Shown: one piece after another, positions 32,685-41,256 of the stretch | How the letters are laid out: each line of letters begins with the position of its first letter | Numbering within the stretch: the first letter of the stretch is position 1 | From: Hyphomicrobiales bacterium | GTDB lineage: Bacteria; Pseudomonadota; Alphaproteobacteria; Rhizobiales; Rhizobiaceae | DNA: 64,000 nucleotides | NCBI GenBank assembly: GCA_900467185.1 | Contig: UBPA01000004.1 | Span: 303,344 to 367,343 of the forward strand | Direction: 5' to 3' | Notes under the pieces: model-generated | Seen by the model: only the letters and a program-made list of their open reading frames with translations | The model's database searches: none | What the model was told of the DNA's origin: nothing | Program-made: the position numbers and the translations under genes

Positions 32685-32803
32685 GGCCTCCTCCTGTTCG
32701 CGTTGCTGCCAGCCGCTCATGGCAGGGTTCTTTGCCGGATTCCGACCACGACGTTTACCGGTTCGCGCGTCGCATTGGCATCTTGCCCGGCGATCGCATT
32801 CAT

Positions 32804-33238
32804 CTATTCGCCATCCGGGCGGCCACGCATCTTCTTGACCTCCCCGCGACCGCTCTTCGCCTTCAGCCGGCGCTCCACAGAGCCGCGAGTCGGCTTGGTC
32901 TTGCGGCGAGGCGGCGGGGGTGGTTCGGCGGCTTTGAGGATCAGCGCCTTCAGCCGTTCGCGTGCGTCCTCGCGATTGCGGTCCTGGCTGCGGAAGCTGT
33001 TCGCTTCGATCATCAGCACGCCCTCTTTCGAGACCCTGCGACCGGCGAGGCCGATGGCAATGTCGCGGATGCGCTCGGGCAGGGAAGGGGACGCCGCGAT
33101 ATTGAAGAACAGCTGGACGGCGGTCGCGACCTTGTTGACGTTCTGCCCGCCGGGGCCACCCGCCAGCACGAACTGCTCGCTCAGCTCCCAGCCGGCAATC
33201 ACGATCCGGTCGTTGATATAGAGGGGGTCGCTTGCCAT
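32804..33238 (-). CDS. arfB: Alternative ribosome-rescue factor ArfB (YaeJ/ICT1 type)
   Basis: A 144-residue peptidyl-tRNA hydrolase that frees ribosomes stalled on mRNA without a stop codon. The release-factor-like GGQ motif is in LAGGPGGQNVNKVATAV near residue 25. The C-terminal tail is basic (RRKTKPTRGSVERRLKAKSGRGEVKKMRG split over its last 40 residues), as needed to enter the empty mRNA channel. ATG 33238 gives the normal N-terminus (MASDPLYINDRIVI). It lies between pckA and alkB on the minus strand. Confidence 0.94.
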   Translation of the reverse strand: MASDPLYINDRIVIAGWELSEQFVLAGGPGGQNVNKVATAVQLFFNIAASPSLPERIRDIAIGLAGRRVSKEGVLMIEANSFRSQDRNREDARERLKALILKAAEPPPPPRRKTKPTRGSVERRLKAKSGRGEVKKMRGRPDGE

Positions 33239-33365
33239 GCCGTCGCCTTTCGTTCCCTGTTTATTCCAGCTTGGCGCTCTTTGCAAATAGAGCAACTCCC
33301 GCAAAAATGCGCAGCGGCTCTGCGTCCGGGATTGTGAGAAAACAGAAAGATCGAGCCGAACGACG

Positions 33366-33395
33366 AAACCCGGCGCTGTCGCCAGCGCCGGGTTT
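33366..33395 (-). terminator. Terminator-like hairpin after pckA
   Basis: A perfect 12-bp stem, AAACCCGGCGCT (33366-33377) and AGCGCCGGGTTT (33384-33395), 40 bp after the pckA stop on the minus strand. The right arm runs into the parS-like palindrome at 33391-33406. Confidence 0.8.
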
Positions 33396-33406
33396 CACGT
33401 GAAATC
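33391..33406. promoter_or_regulatory. parS-like palindrome, 13 of 16 match
   Basis: GGTTTCACGTGAAATC contains the perfect 12-bp core TTTCACGTGAAA of parS. It is intergenic, between pckA and arfB, 30 kb from the oriC candidate. Confidence 0.5.
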
Positions 33407-33434
33407 GTTCGGTAAAGCGTCTCCGCTTCGGGGC

Positions 33435-35045
33435 TTATTCGGCGGCGATCGCCAGTCCCGGTGCCGCATCGCGGACGCCGCCATCGACATGGCTCTCAAA
33501 CTTGGTGAAGTTCGCTACGAACATATTGGCTAGCTTGCTCGCCTGCGCGTCATAGGCGGCACCGTCTGCCCAGGTCGAGCGCGGATCGAGAATCCCGCCC
33601 TCGATGCCGGCGACCTCGACCGGAACCGCGAAGCCGAAATTGGCATCGGTGCGGAATTCGGTCTCGGCCAGCGAACCATCGAGCGCTGCGGCGAGCAGAG
33701 CGCGGGTCGCCTTGATGGGCATGCGGCGGCCGGTGCCGTAGGCACCACCGGTCCAGCCGGTGTTGACGAGCCAGCAGGTGACGCCGTGTTCGGCGATCAG
33801 TTCGCGCAGCAGGTTGCCGTATTCGCTCGGGTGCCGCGGCATGAAGGGGGCGCCGAAGCAGGTCGAGAAGGTGGCTTCCGGTTCGGTCACGCCCTTTTCC
33901 GTGCCGGCGACCTTGGCGGTGTAGCCGGAGAGGAAGTGGTACATGGCCTGATCGGCCGTCAGCTTGGCGATCGGCGGCATGACGCCGAAGGCATCGGCCG
34001 TCAGCATGATGATCGTTTTGGGATGACCGGCCGTGCCCGTTGCGCTGGCATTGGGAATGAAGTCCAGCGGGTAGGCGCAGCGGGTGTTCTCGGTGAGCGA
34101 GCCGTCGTCGAAGTCCGGCACCCGGTTTTCATCCAGGATGACGTTTTCGAGCACGGTGCCGAAACGCTTGGTGGTGGCGAAGATCTCCGGCTCGGCTTCG
34201 GCCGAAAGACGGATCGTCTTGGCATAGCAGCCGCCTTCGAAGTTGAAGATACCGTCCTTGCCCCAGCCATGCTCGTCGTCGCCGATCAGCGTGCGCTTCG
34301 GGTCGGCCGACAGCGTGGTCTTGCCGGTGCCGGAAAGGCCGAAGAAGACGGCGGAATCGCCGTCCGGGCCGACGTTTGCCGAGCAATGCATCGGCATCAC
34401 GCCCTTTTCGGGCAGCAGGTAGTTGAGGGCGGTGAAGACCGACTTCTTCATCTCGCCGGCATAGGACGTGCCGCCGATCAAAACGAGGCCGTTGACGAGA
34501 TCGCAGGCGATGACGGTTTCCGTCCTGCAGCCGTGACGGGCCGGGTCGGCGCGGAAATGCGGGAGGTCGATGATGGTCAGCTTCGGCGCGAACGTCGTCA
34601 GGCTCTCGCGATCCGGGCGGATCAGGAGGTTGCGGATGAAGAGGGAGTGCCAGGCGAATTCGGTGATGACACGGGTCGGCAGGGCATTGTCGCTGTCGGC
34701 ACCGCCGATCAGGTCCTGAACGTAGAGCGAACGGCCACGGGCATGGTCGAGCATGTCGCTGCACAGCGTTTCGAAATGTGCGGGTGACATTTCCTTGTTG
34801 TTGTCCCACCAGATCTGATCGGTCGTCGTCGCATCGCGAACGACGAACTTGTCCTTGGCGGAGCGGCCCGTGTGCTGGCCGGTGAGGGCGCGAAGCGCAC
34901 CGTCTGCCGTCACCTGCGCTTCGCCGAGCCGCAGCGATTCCTCGTAAAGCTCTGCGGGGGAAAAGTTGTAACGGACGGCGACAAGGTCTTCGAAACCGAG
35001 TGCAGCGATTCCGAGATCCGGATTGCGAATGCCAAATTCTTCCAT
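33435..35045 (-). CDS. pckA: Phosphoenolpyruvate carboxykinase (ATP)
   Basis: A 536-residue enzyme that makes phosphoenolpyruvate from oxaloacetate, the key gluconeogenic step for rhizobia growing on dicarboxylates. The oxaloacetate-site region [12 protein letters not shown] is followed by the kinase-1a loop [16 protein letters not shown] and the metal loop [10 protein letters not shown]. The start ATG 35045 gives the family N-terminus; an upstream extension reads into the regulatory region. It is divergent from chvI across 385 bp. In Agrobacterium pckA is known to be controlled by ChvG/ChvI. Confidence 0.97.
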   Translation of the reverse strand: MEEFGIRNPDLGIAALGFEDLVAVRYNFSPAELYEESLRLGEAQVTADGALRALTGQHTGRSAKDKFVVRDATTTDQIWWDNNKEMSPAHFETLCSDMLDHARGRSLYVQDLIGGADSDNALPTRVITEFAWHSLFIRNLLIRPDRESLTTFAPKLTIIDLPHFRADPARHGCRTETVIACDLVNGLVLIGGTSYAGEMKKSVFTALNYLLPEKGVMPMHCSANVGPDGDSAVFFGLSGTGKTTLSADPKRTLIGDDEHGWGKDGIFNFEGGCYAKTIRLSAEAEPEIFATTKRFGTVLENVILDENRVPDFDDGSLTENTRCAYPLDFIPNASATGTAGHPKTIIMLTADAFGVMPPIAKLTADQAMYHFLSGYTAKVAGTEKGVTEPEATFSTCFGAPFMPRHPSEYGNLLRELIAEHGVTCWLVNTGWTGGAYGTGRRMPIKATRALLAAALDGSLAETEFRTDANFGFAVPVEVAGIEGGILDPRSTWADGAAYDAQASKLANMFVANFTKFESHVDGGVRDAAPGLAIAAE

Positions 35046-35430
35046 GAGCGCTGCTCCCCTGCGTTGTATCGATGGCGCAACATTAGCCGGAGTTACGAAA
35101 AACGCAAGACAGCATGATAAAAAAGACAATAAATTCAATATATTAATCGATTTAAAGGAAATTGTTCAATGTTCAATCGGTTTAAATCGGCAATTGAAAT
35201 GTTTCAGACGACGCCCCTTCGACCTGTCATCACAGATTGTGCTTCACGGCGACGTTTTCGCTTCGCCACAATTTGTTCCACCTTTATACTCATGAACGCG
35301 CGCCGGCCCCGGCCGACCTTCGTCTCTGGAGGTCCGTCCGTTCAGGCCGGCCTCTGTCGATGTTATTCCGTTTCCTGCCGGAGAGGGGATCGAGGAGAAA
35401 AGGCGCGAAGATATGATGGAGCGGAATACG
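35046..35430. promoter_or_regulatory. pckA/chvI divergent control region with phased repeats
   Basis: A 385-bp region without a gene, A+T-rich near 35090-35215. The 12-mer AATCGRTTTAAA occurs at 35145-35156 and 35175-35186, exactly 30 bp apart (about three helical turns). TGTTCAA is tandemly repeated at 35163-35176 between them. These could be operators for ChvI or another regulator. No known consensus was matched. Confidence 0.5.
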
Positions 35431-36162
35431 ATGCAGACCATTGCACTTGTCGATGACGACCGGAACATCCTGACATCGGTCTCGATCGCGCTGGAGGCCG
35501 AAGGCTACAAGGTCGAGACCTATACGGATGGCGCCTCCGCCCTCGACGGGCTTCTGGCCCGGCCGCCGCAGCTGGCCATCTTCGATATCAAGATGCCGCG
35601 CATGGACGGAATGGAACTGCTGCGCCGCCTGCGGCAGAAATCGGATATCCCTGTCATCTTCCTGACCTCCAAGGACGAGGAGATCGACGAGCTCTTCGGC
35701 CTAAAGATGGGCGCCGACGACTTCATCACCAAGCCGTTCTCCCAGCGCCTGCTGGTCGAGCGCGTCAAGGCGATCCTGCGCCGCTCCGCCAACCGGGAAG
35801 CCGCCGCCGCCGCCGGTCCCGCAGGCCTGCAGAAAATGAAGGACGACATCCAGGCCCGCTCTCTGGAACGCGGTCAGCTGTCGATGGATCAGGAGCGCCA
35901 CACCTGCACGTGGAAGAACGAGCCGGTGACGCTGACGGTGACCGAGTTCCTGATCCTGCATTCGCTCGCCCAGCGGCCCGGCGTCGTGAAAAGCCGCGAC
36001 TCGCTGATGGATGCCGCCTATGACGAGCAGGTCTATGTGGACGACCGCACCATCGACAGCCACATCAAGCGGCTGCGCAAGAAGTTCAAGATGGTCGACA
36101 ACGACTTCGATATGATCGAAACCCTGTATGGCGTCGGCTACCGGTTCCGCGAATCGGCCTGA
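35431..36162 (+). CDS. chvI: Two-component response regulator ChvI
   Basis: A 243-residue OmpR-family regulator. The receiver domain has the acidic pair in LVDDD, the phospho-acceptor Asp52 in [12 protein letters not shown], and KPFSQRLL with the conserved Lys. The winged-helix DNA-binding domain starts near residue 150 ([17 protein letters not shown], then [17 protein letters not shown]). ChvI controls acid, succinoglycan and host-association genes in Agrobacterium and Sinorhizobium. ATG 35431 is preferred because homologues begin [10 protein letters not shown]; an ATG six codons earlier exists. It is 43 bp before chvG. Confidence 0.96.
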   Translation: MQTIALVDDDRNILTSVSIALEAEGYKVETYTDGASALDGLLARPPQLAIFDIKMPRMDGMELLRRLRQKSDIPVIFLTSKDEEIDELFGLKMGADDFITKPFSQRLLVERVKAILRRSANREAAAAAGPAGLQKMKDDIQARSLERGQLSMDQERHTCTWKNEPVTLTVTEFLILHSLAQRPGVVKSRDSLMDAAYDEQVYVDDRTIDSHIKRLRKKFKMVDNDFDMIETLYGVGYRFRESA

Positions 36163-36205
36163 GGCCCTGAACATCAAGACGAGCGGGAGAGGCTGAGCGT
36201 CCGAC

Positions 36206-37987
36206 GTGGCTGATATCACGAGGCATGCGGCGATCGAGGAAGCGGACGGAGCCTATCGCTCCGGCCGGCGCTGGGCGCATCCCTTCACGCTGATCCGCCG
36301 GATCTTCGGCAATGCTGTCTTTTCCAGCCTCACGCGCCGCATCCTGTTCTTCAACCTGGTGGCGCTCGTCGTTCTCGTCGGCGGCATCATGTATCTCAAC
36401 CAGTTCCGCGAGGGGCTGATCGACGCCCGCGTCGAAAGCCTGCTGACCCAGGGCGAGATCATCGCCGGCGCGATCGCCGCCTCGGCCTCGGTCGATACGA
36501 ACTCCATCACCATCGACCCGGAAAAGCTGCTTGAGTTGCAGGCCGGTCAGAGCATCACGCCGCTGCCGCGCGACGAGGACCTCGAATTCCCGATCACGCA
36601 GGAGCGCGTCGCCCCCGTGCTGCGGCGGCTGATCTCGCCCACCCGTACCCGCGCCCGTCTTTTCGATGCGGATGCCGACCTCCTGCTCGACAGCCGCCAC
36701 CTCTATACCGGCGGCCAGGTGCTGCGCTTCGACCTGCCGCCGATCGAGCCGGAAAACCAGACGCTGACGGCCAAGCTCAACACCTGGTACAATCGCATGC
36801 TCCAGCCGGGCAACCTGCCGCTCTACAAGGAGCCACCGGGCGGCAATGGGTCGATCTACCCCGAAGTGATGAATGCGCTGACAGGCGTGCGCGGCGCGGT
36901 GGTGCGCGTGACGGAACAGGGCGAACTCATCGTGTCCGTCGCCGTCCCCGTGCAGCGCTTCCGCGCCGTGCTCGGCGTGCTGCTTCTTTCCACCCAGGCC
37001 GGCGATATCGACAAGATCGTCCATGCCGAGCGTCTGGCGATCATCCGGGTGTTCGGCGTCGCTGCCCTCGTCAACGTCATCCTGTCGCTGCTCCTGTCGA
37101 GCACGATCGCCAATCCGCTGCGCCGCCTGTCGGCTGCCGCCATCCGCGTGCGCCGGGGCAGCGCCAAGGAGCGGCAGGAGATCCCGGACTTCTCCTCCCG
37201 CCAGGACGAGATCGGCAATCTCTCGGTCGCGCTGCGCGACATGACCGGCGCGCTCTACGACCGGATCGCGGCGATCGAGAATTTCGCCGCCGATGTCAGT
37301 CATGAGCTGAAGAACCCGCTGACCTCGCTGCGCAGCGCGGTGGAAACCCTCCCGCTCGCTCGCACCGACGACTCCAAGAAGCGGCTGATGGATGTCATCC
37401 AGCACGACGTGCGCCGGCTCGACCGCCTGATCAGCGATATTTCCGACGCCTCGCGGCTGGATGCCGAGCTCGCCCGCAGCGATGCGCGCGGGGTCGATCT
37501 CGAAAAGCTGCTCGGCGACCTCGTCGATATCTCGCGCCAGGTGCGCAACAAGAAGAAGACGGTGCTTCTCACCTTCGTCGTGGAGCGGAAGGACAATCCG
37601 AAGGCGCGCTTCGACGTCAGCGGCTACGAGCTGCGCATCGGGCAGATCATCACCAACCTCATCGAGAATGCGCGGTCCTTCGTGCCGGAGGAGGGGGGAC
37701 ACATCATCGTTCGGCTGTCGCGCAACCGCACGCGCTGCGTCGTCACGGTCGAGGACAACGGCCCGGGCATCCAGGCCGAGGATATCGACCGCATCTTCGA
37801 ACGTTTCTACACGGACCGGCCGGATGGCGAGGATTTCGGGCAGAACTCCGGTCTCGGCCTCTCCATCTCGCGCCAGATCGCCGAGGCGCATGGCGGCACG
37901 CTGCGGGCCGAGAATATGACGGATGCGCAGGGCGCGATCACCGGCGCACGCTTCATCCTGTCGCTGCCTGTCGGCGAGGCGGCGTGA
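36206..37987 (+). CDS. chvG: Sensor histidine kinase ChvG
   Basis: A 593-residue membrane kinase (ExoS in Sinorhizobium). Two membrane helices (about 45-65 and 278-302) frame a periplasmic sensor domain that in Sinorhizobium is held inactive by ExoR. A HAMP region follows, then the H-box with His366 in ADVSHELKNPLTSLRS. The N-box is NLIENARSF, and the G-boxes are EDNGPGIQ and NSGLGLSISRQI. The start is GTG 36206. The gene overlaps hprK by four bases, tying envelope sensing to the PTS regulatory chain. Confidence 0.95.
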   Translation: MADITRHAAIEEADGAYRSGRRWAHPFTLIRRIFGNAVFSSLTRRILFFNLVALVVLVGGIMYLNQFREGLIDARVESLLTQGEIIAGAIAASASVDTNSITIDPEKLLELQAGQSITPLPRDEDLEFPITQERVAPVLRRLISPTRTRARLFDADADLLLDSRHLYTGGQVLRFDLPPIEPENQTLTAKLNTWYNRMLQPGNLPLYKEPPGGNGSIYPEVMNALTGVRGAVVRVTEQGELIVSVAVPVQRFRAVLGVLLLSTQAGDIDKIVHAERLAIIRVFGVAALVNVILSLLLSSTIANPLRRLSAAAIRVRRGSAKERQEIPDFSSRQDEIGNLSVALRDMTGALYDRIAAIENFAADVSHELKNPLTSLRSAVETLPLARTDDSKKRLMDVIQHDVRRLDRLISDISDASRLDAELARSDARGVDLEKLLGDLVDISRQVRNKKKTVLLTFVVERKDNPKARFDVSGYELRIGQIITNLIENARSFVPEEGGHIIVRLSRNRTRCVVTVEDNGPGIQAEDIDRIFERFYTDRPDGEDFGQNSGLGLSISRQIAEAHGGTLRAENMTDAQGAITGARFILSLPVGEAA

Positions 37988-38472
37988 GCCCGGCGACGGA
38001 TGCAACGGGCCATGGTTCCCCAGCCGATGACGAGGCCGCGCCCCGCAACATCCACGCGACGGCCATTGTCCTCGGCACATTGGGCTATCTTTTCGTCGGC
38101 CCCTCCGGCACGGGCAAGACCAGTGCCGCCCTTGCCTGTCTCTCGTCCGCTGCCCGCCGCGGCTGGAATGCGGCGCTGGTTTCCGACGATCAGGTTCTCG
38201 TCAGCCTGCGGGGCGGCCGCCTCGTCGCCCGCGCGCCGGTAACCATTGCGGGCCTCGCGGAGCTGCGCGGCGTCGGGCCCATCCCGGTTCGCACGGTCAA
38301 AGCTGCCGTCCTCTCCTTTGCCGTTCTGCCCGTTGCCCCGCCGGTCGACATGCGGGTCGCACCGGAGGCCGAGACCTGGGATGCCGGCCCGGCCGTGCTT
38401 CCCTTGCTCCGGCTTCCGCTCCTGCCAGGGCTTGACCCTCTGGATGCACTCAGCCGTTTTTCGGCTCTTTGA
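37984..38472 (+). CDS. hprK: Short HPr kinase/phosphorylase
   Basis: A 162-residue HPr kinase/phosphorylase lacking the N-terminal domain of the Firmicutes enzyme, as is usual in alphaproteobacteria. The P-loop is FVGPSGTGKTSAAL around residues 38-50. The C-terminal LPLLPGLDPLDAL segment is also conserved. It phosphorylates a serine of HPr in response to metabolic state. The start is GTG overlapping the chvG stop (GTGA). It precedes EIIA and HPr genes, together forming a regulatory PTS without a sugar permease. Confidence 0.9.
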   Translation: MSPATDATGHGSPADDEAAPRNIHATAIVLGTLGYLFVGPSGTGKTSAALACLSSAARRGWNAALVSDDQVLVSLRGGRLVARAPVTIAGLAELRGVGPIPVRTVKAAVLSFAVLPVAPPVDMRVAPEAETWDAGPAVLPLLRLPLLPGLDPLDALSRFSAL

Positions 38473-38645
38473 AATGTCGCAGTCTGCACAGTTTTTGCTC
38501 ATGTGATCCGTGTTTTAGGATTTTTGACTTGCACTCCGGCATTTCCTCGCCAAGATGACCGCCCCAAGGCGGAATGAAATTGTTGCATTGCGGCATGGCA
38601 TGGCTATCGTCCGCCGAAGGGAAAAGGCAGTTGGAGCAAAGACAC

Positions 38646-39047
38646 ATGATCGGACTTGTGCTTGTCACGCACGGCAAGCTGGCTGAAGAGTTTCGTCATG
38701 CGCTCGAACACGTCGTAGGGCCGCAGAAATTCATCGAGACCGTCTGTATCGGCCCCGAAGACGACATGGACCAGCGGCGTCAGGACATCCTGACCGCCGT
38801 CATCGCCGCCAACGAGGGCAGCGGCGTCATCATTCTCACCGACATGTTCGGCGGCACGCCGTCCAATCTCGCCATCTCCGTCATGCAGAGCGGCACCGTC
38901 GAGGTCATCGCCGGCGTCAACCTGCCCATGCTGATCAAGCTGGCGGGCGTGCGGGGCGAGAGCGACATGGACAAGGCGTTGGTCGAGGCCTCCGAGGCCG
39001 GGCGCAAATACATCAACGTCGCCAGCCGCGTTCTCAGCGGCAAATAA
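38646..39047 (+). CDS. PTS EIIA component of mannose type (regulatory)
   Basis: A 133-residue single-domain EIIA-Man-like protein. The phosphorylated histidine is His9 in IGLVLVTHGKLAEEF, and the family block ILTDMFGGTPSNLA lies near residue 63. No cognate EIIB/EIIC is nearby, so it probably acts in regulation, accepting phosphate from HPr. ATG 38646 gives the family N-terminus. The 173 bp upstream show no gene. Confidence 0.92.
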   Translation: MIGLVLVTHGKLAEEFRHALEHVVGPQKFIETVCIGPEDDMDQRRQDILTAVIAANEGSGVIILTDMFGGTPSNLAISVMQSGTVEVIAGVNLPMLIKLAGVRGESDMDKALVEASEAGRKYINVASRVLSGK

Positions 39048-39062
39048 CGGACGCAATCCTTC

Positions 39063-39335
39063 ATGACAGTGTCGCGGGACCTCCAGATCATCAACAAGCG
39101 CGGCCTCCATGCGCGCGCCTCCGCCAAGTTCGTGCAGACGGTGGAGGCCTACGACGCCGACATCCATGTCACGAAGGACGGCATGACCGTCGGCGGGCTC
39201 TCGATCATGGGCCTGATGATGCTTGCGGCCAGCACCGGCAGCTCGATTGCCGTGACCGCAAGCGGCAATCAGGCGGAAGAAGCGCTGGAAGCGCTCGACG
39301 CCCTGGTCAAGGACCGTTTCGGCGAGGAAATGTAG
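39063..39335 (+). CDS. ptsH: Phosphocarrier protein HPr
   Basis: A 90-residue HPr (called NPr in some nitrogen-PTS annotations). His16 in NKRGLHARASAKFV is the site phosphorylated by enzyme I. Ser47 in VGGLSIMGLMMLA is the site for HprK. It lies 15 bp after the EIIA gene and ends the chvI-chvG-hprK-EIIA-HPr cluster. Confidence 0.95.
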   Translation: MTVSRDLQIINKRGLHARASAKFVQTVEAYDADIHVTKDGMTVGGLSIMGLMMLAASTGSSIAVTASGNQAEEALEALDALVKDRFGEEM

Positions 39336-39343
39336 GCATATAA

Positions 39344-39367
39344 ACATATAAAGACGTCTTTATGTGT
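39344..39367. promoter_or_regulatory. 24-bp palindrome upstream of ahcY
   Basis: Arms ACATATAAAGAC (39344-39355) and GTCTTTATGTGT (39356-39367), 11 of 12 complementary if one counts outward with a single A/G break. It is centred about 144 bp before ahcY, directly after ptsH. It has the symmetry of an operator for a dimeric repressor; the SAH-responsive ArsR-type SahR is a candidate, by inference only. Confidence 0.5.
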
Positions 39368-39498
39368 CTGTTGCCTGCGATCCGCTTTCCTGCTAGAGGA
39401 AGATCGCGTCCTGGCTCAGCCGGGGCAACGAGATCATGCCCGCCAGCGGTCCTGAAGCTTGCAGCTTTCGACCCGGCGCGCCATCAGCGGAGAGCTTC

Positions 39499-40899
39499 AT
39501 GAGCACGACCAACGACTATCTGGTAGCCGATATCGGCCTGGCCGACTTCGGCCGCAAGGAAATCACCATCGCCGAAACCGAAATGCCGGGCCTGATGGCC
39601 TCGCGTGAGGAATTCGGCGCGTCGAAGCCGCTGAAGGGTGCGCGCATCACCGGCTCGCTGCACATGACGATCCAGACCGCCGTCCTCATCGAGACGCTGG
39701 TCGCGCTCGGTGCCGAGGTTCGCTGGGCGTCGTGCAACATCTTCTCGACGCAGGACCATGCCGCTGCGGCCATCGCTGCCGCCGGCATTCCGGTCTACGC
39801 CGTCAAGGGCGAGACGCTGACGGAATACTGGACCTACACCGACAAGATCTTCCAGTGGACTGATGGCGGCGTCTCCAACATGATCCTTGACGATGGCGGC
39901 GATGCCACCATGTACATTCTGCTCGGCGCGCGTGCCGAAGCCGGTGAAGATGTGCTGTCGAACCCCGGCTCGGAAGAAGAAGAGATCCTGTTCGCGCAGA
40001 TCAAGAAGCGTCTGGCTGAAACGCCCGGCTTCTTCACCAAGCAGCGCGACGCGATTAAGGGCGTCACCGAGGAAACCACCACCGGCGTCAATCGCCTGTA
40101 CCAGCTGCATGCCAAGGGCCTGCTGCCCTTCCCGGCGATCAACGTCAACGACAGCGTCACCAAGTCGAAGTTCGACAACAAGTACGGCTGCAAGGAATCG
40201 CTGGTTGACGGCATCCGCCGCGGCACGGACGTGATGATGGCCGGCAAGGTCGCCGTTGTCTGCGGTTACGGCGATGTCGGCAAGGGTTCGGCGGCCTCGC
40301 TGTCGGGTGCCGGCGCCCGCGTCAAGGTGACGGAAGTCGATCCGATCTGCGCCCTCCAGGCCGCTATGGATGGCTTCGAAGTCGTGCAGCTCGAAGACGT
40401 CGTCGCGAGCGCCGACATCTTCATCACCACGACCGGCAACAAGGACGTCATCCGCATCGAGCACATGCGCGAGATGAAGGACATGGCGATCGTCGGCAAT
40501 ATCGGCCATTTCGATAACGAGATCCAGGTTTCCGCCCTGCGGAACCTGAAGTGGAACAACGTCAAGCCGCAGGTCGATCTGATCGAGTTCCCCAAGGGCA
40601 ACCGGATGATCCTCCTGTCGGAAGGCCGACTGTTGAACCTCGGCAACGCCACCGGCCATCCGTCCTTCGTCATGTCGGCCTCGTTCACCAACCAGGTTCT
40701 GGCCCAGATCGAGCTCTTCACCAAGGGTGAGCAGTATGACGCCGGTGTCCACATCCTGCCCAAGCATCTCGACGAAAAGGTCGCGCGCCTTCACCTCGCC
40801 AAGCTCGGCGTCAAGCTGACGACCCTGTCCGACGAGCAGGCCGCCTATATCGGCGTTACCGCGCAGGGCCCGTTCAAGGCGGATCACTACCGCTACTAA
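39499..40899 (+). CDS. ahcY: S-adenosylhomocysteine hydrolase
   Basis: A 466-residue NAD-dependent enzyme that splits S-adenosylhomocysteine into adenosine and homocysteine, recycling the product inhibitor of all SAM methyltransferases. Features are [14 protein letters not shown], the [17 protein letters not shown] substrate region, and the NAD loop [16 protein letters not shown]. The C-terminal dimer/NAD motif is KADHYRY. ATG 39499 gives the family N-terminus; an earlier in-frame ATG would lengthen it by 21 non-conserved residues. It has its own terminator, so it is transcribed alone. Confidence 0.97.
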   Translation: MSTTNDYLVADIGLADFGRKEITIAETEMPGLMASREEFGASKPLKGARITGSLHMTIQTAVLIETLVALGAEVRWASCNIFSTQDHAAAAIAAAGIPVYAVKGETLTEYWTYTDKIFQWTDGGVSNMILDDGGDATMYILLGARAEAGEDVLSNPGSEEEEILFAQIKKRLAETPGFFTKQRDAIKGVTEETTTGVNRLYQLHAKGLLPFPAINVNDSVTKSKFDNKYGCKESLVDGIRRGTDVMMAGKVAVVCGYGDVGKGSAASLSGAGARVKVTEVDPICALQAAMDGFEVVQLEDVVASADIFITTTGNKDVIRIEHMREMKDMAIVGNIGHFDNEIQVSALRNLKWNNVKPQVDLIEFPKGNRMILLSEGRLLNLGNATGHPSFVMSASFTNQVLAQIELFTKGEQYDAGVHILPKHLDEKVARLHLAKLGVKLTTLSDEQAAYIGVTAQGPFKADHYRY

Positions 40900-40928
40900 G
40901 CGGAAGTTTCGCTCATCCACAGATGAGA

Positions 40929-40964
40929 AGAGGTCGCACGCTTGACAGCGTGCGGCCTCTTTTT
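40929..40964 (+). terminator. Terminator of ahcY
   Basis: A 13-bp stem (40929-40941 and 40948-40960) with one G-U pair and a 6-nt loop, followed by TTTT. The remaining roughly 290 bp to divL show no gene or clear repeat. Confidence 0.88.
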
Positions 40965-41256
40965 CGTCTCCGCGCTTCCCGCCCGCCGGGGGAGTGGGTA
41001 TGCTGCCTGTATCGATTCGGGACGAAGATGCGGCACTGACGCGGACCGGATGAGAAAAAAGCGTTGGTTTTCAGGACGGAACGCAGCGAGCCGTAAGCAG
41101 CGGGCAAGCATAGGCGCGTAACGATCCCGAAGAAGACGATATTCGTTCAGGCGGCCTTACCTAGAGACCGTGTGGGACGGCGGACGTGTGTCCTGCTGGT
41201 TGATGCCTTTTGGCGCAACGCCGGTCGGGACGCCGTGCAACGGGGACAGGCACGCG

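Noticed and set aside
39336..39498. SAH or SAM riboswitch before ahcY
   Set aside because: No match by eye to the conserved cores; the only clear structure is the DNA-like palindrome, which better fits an operator.
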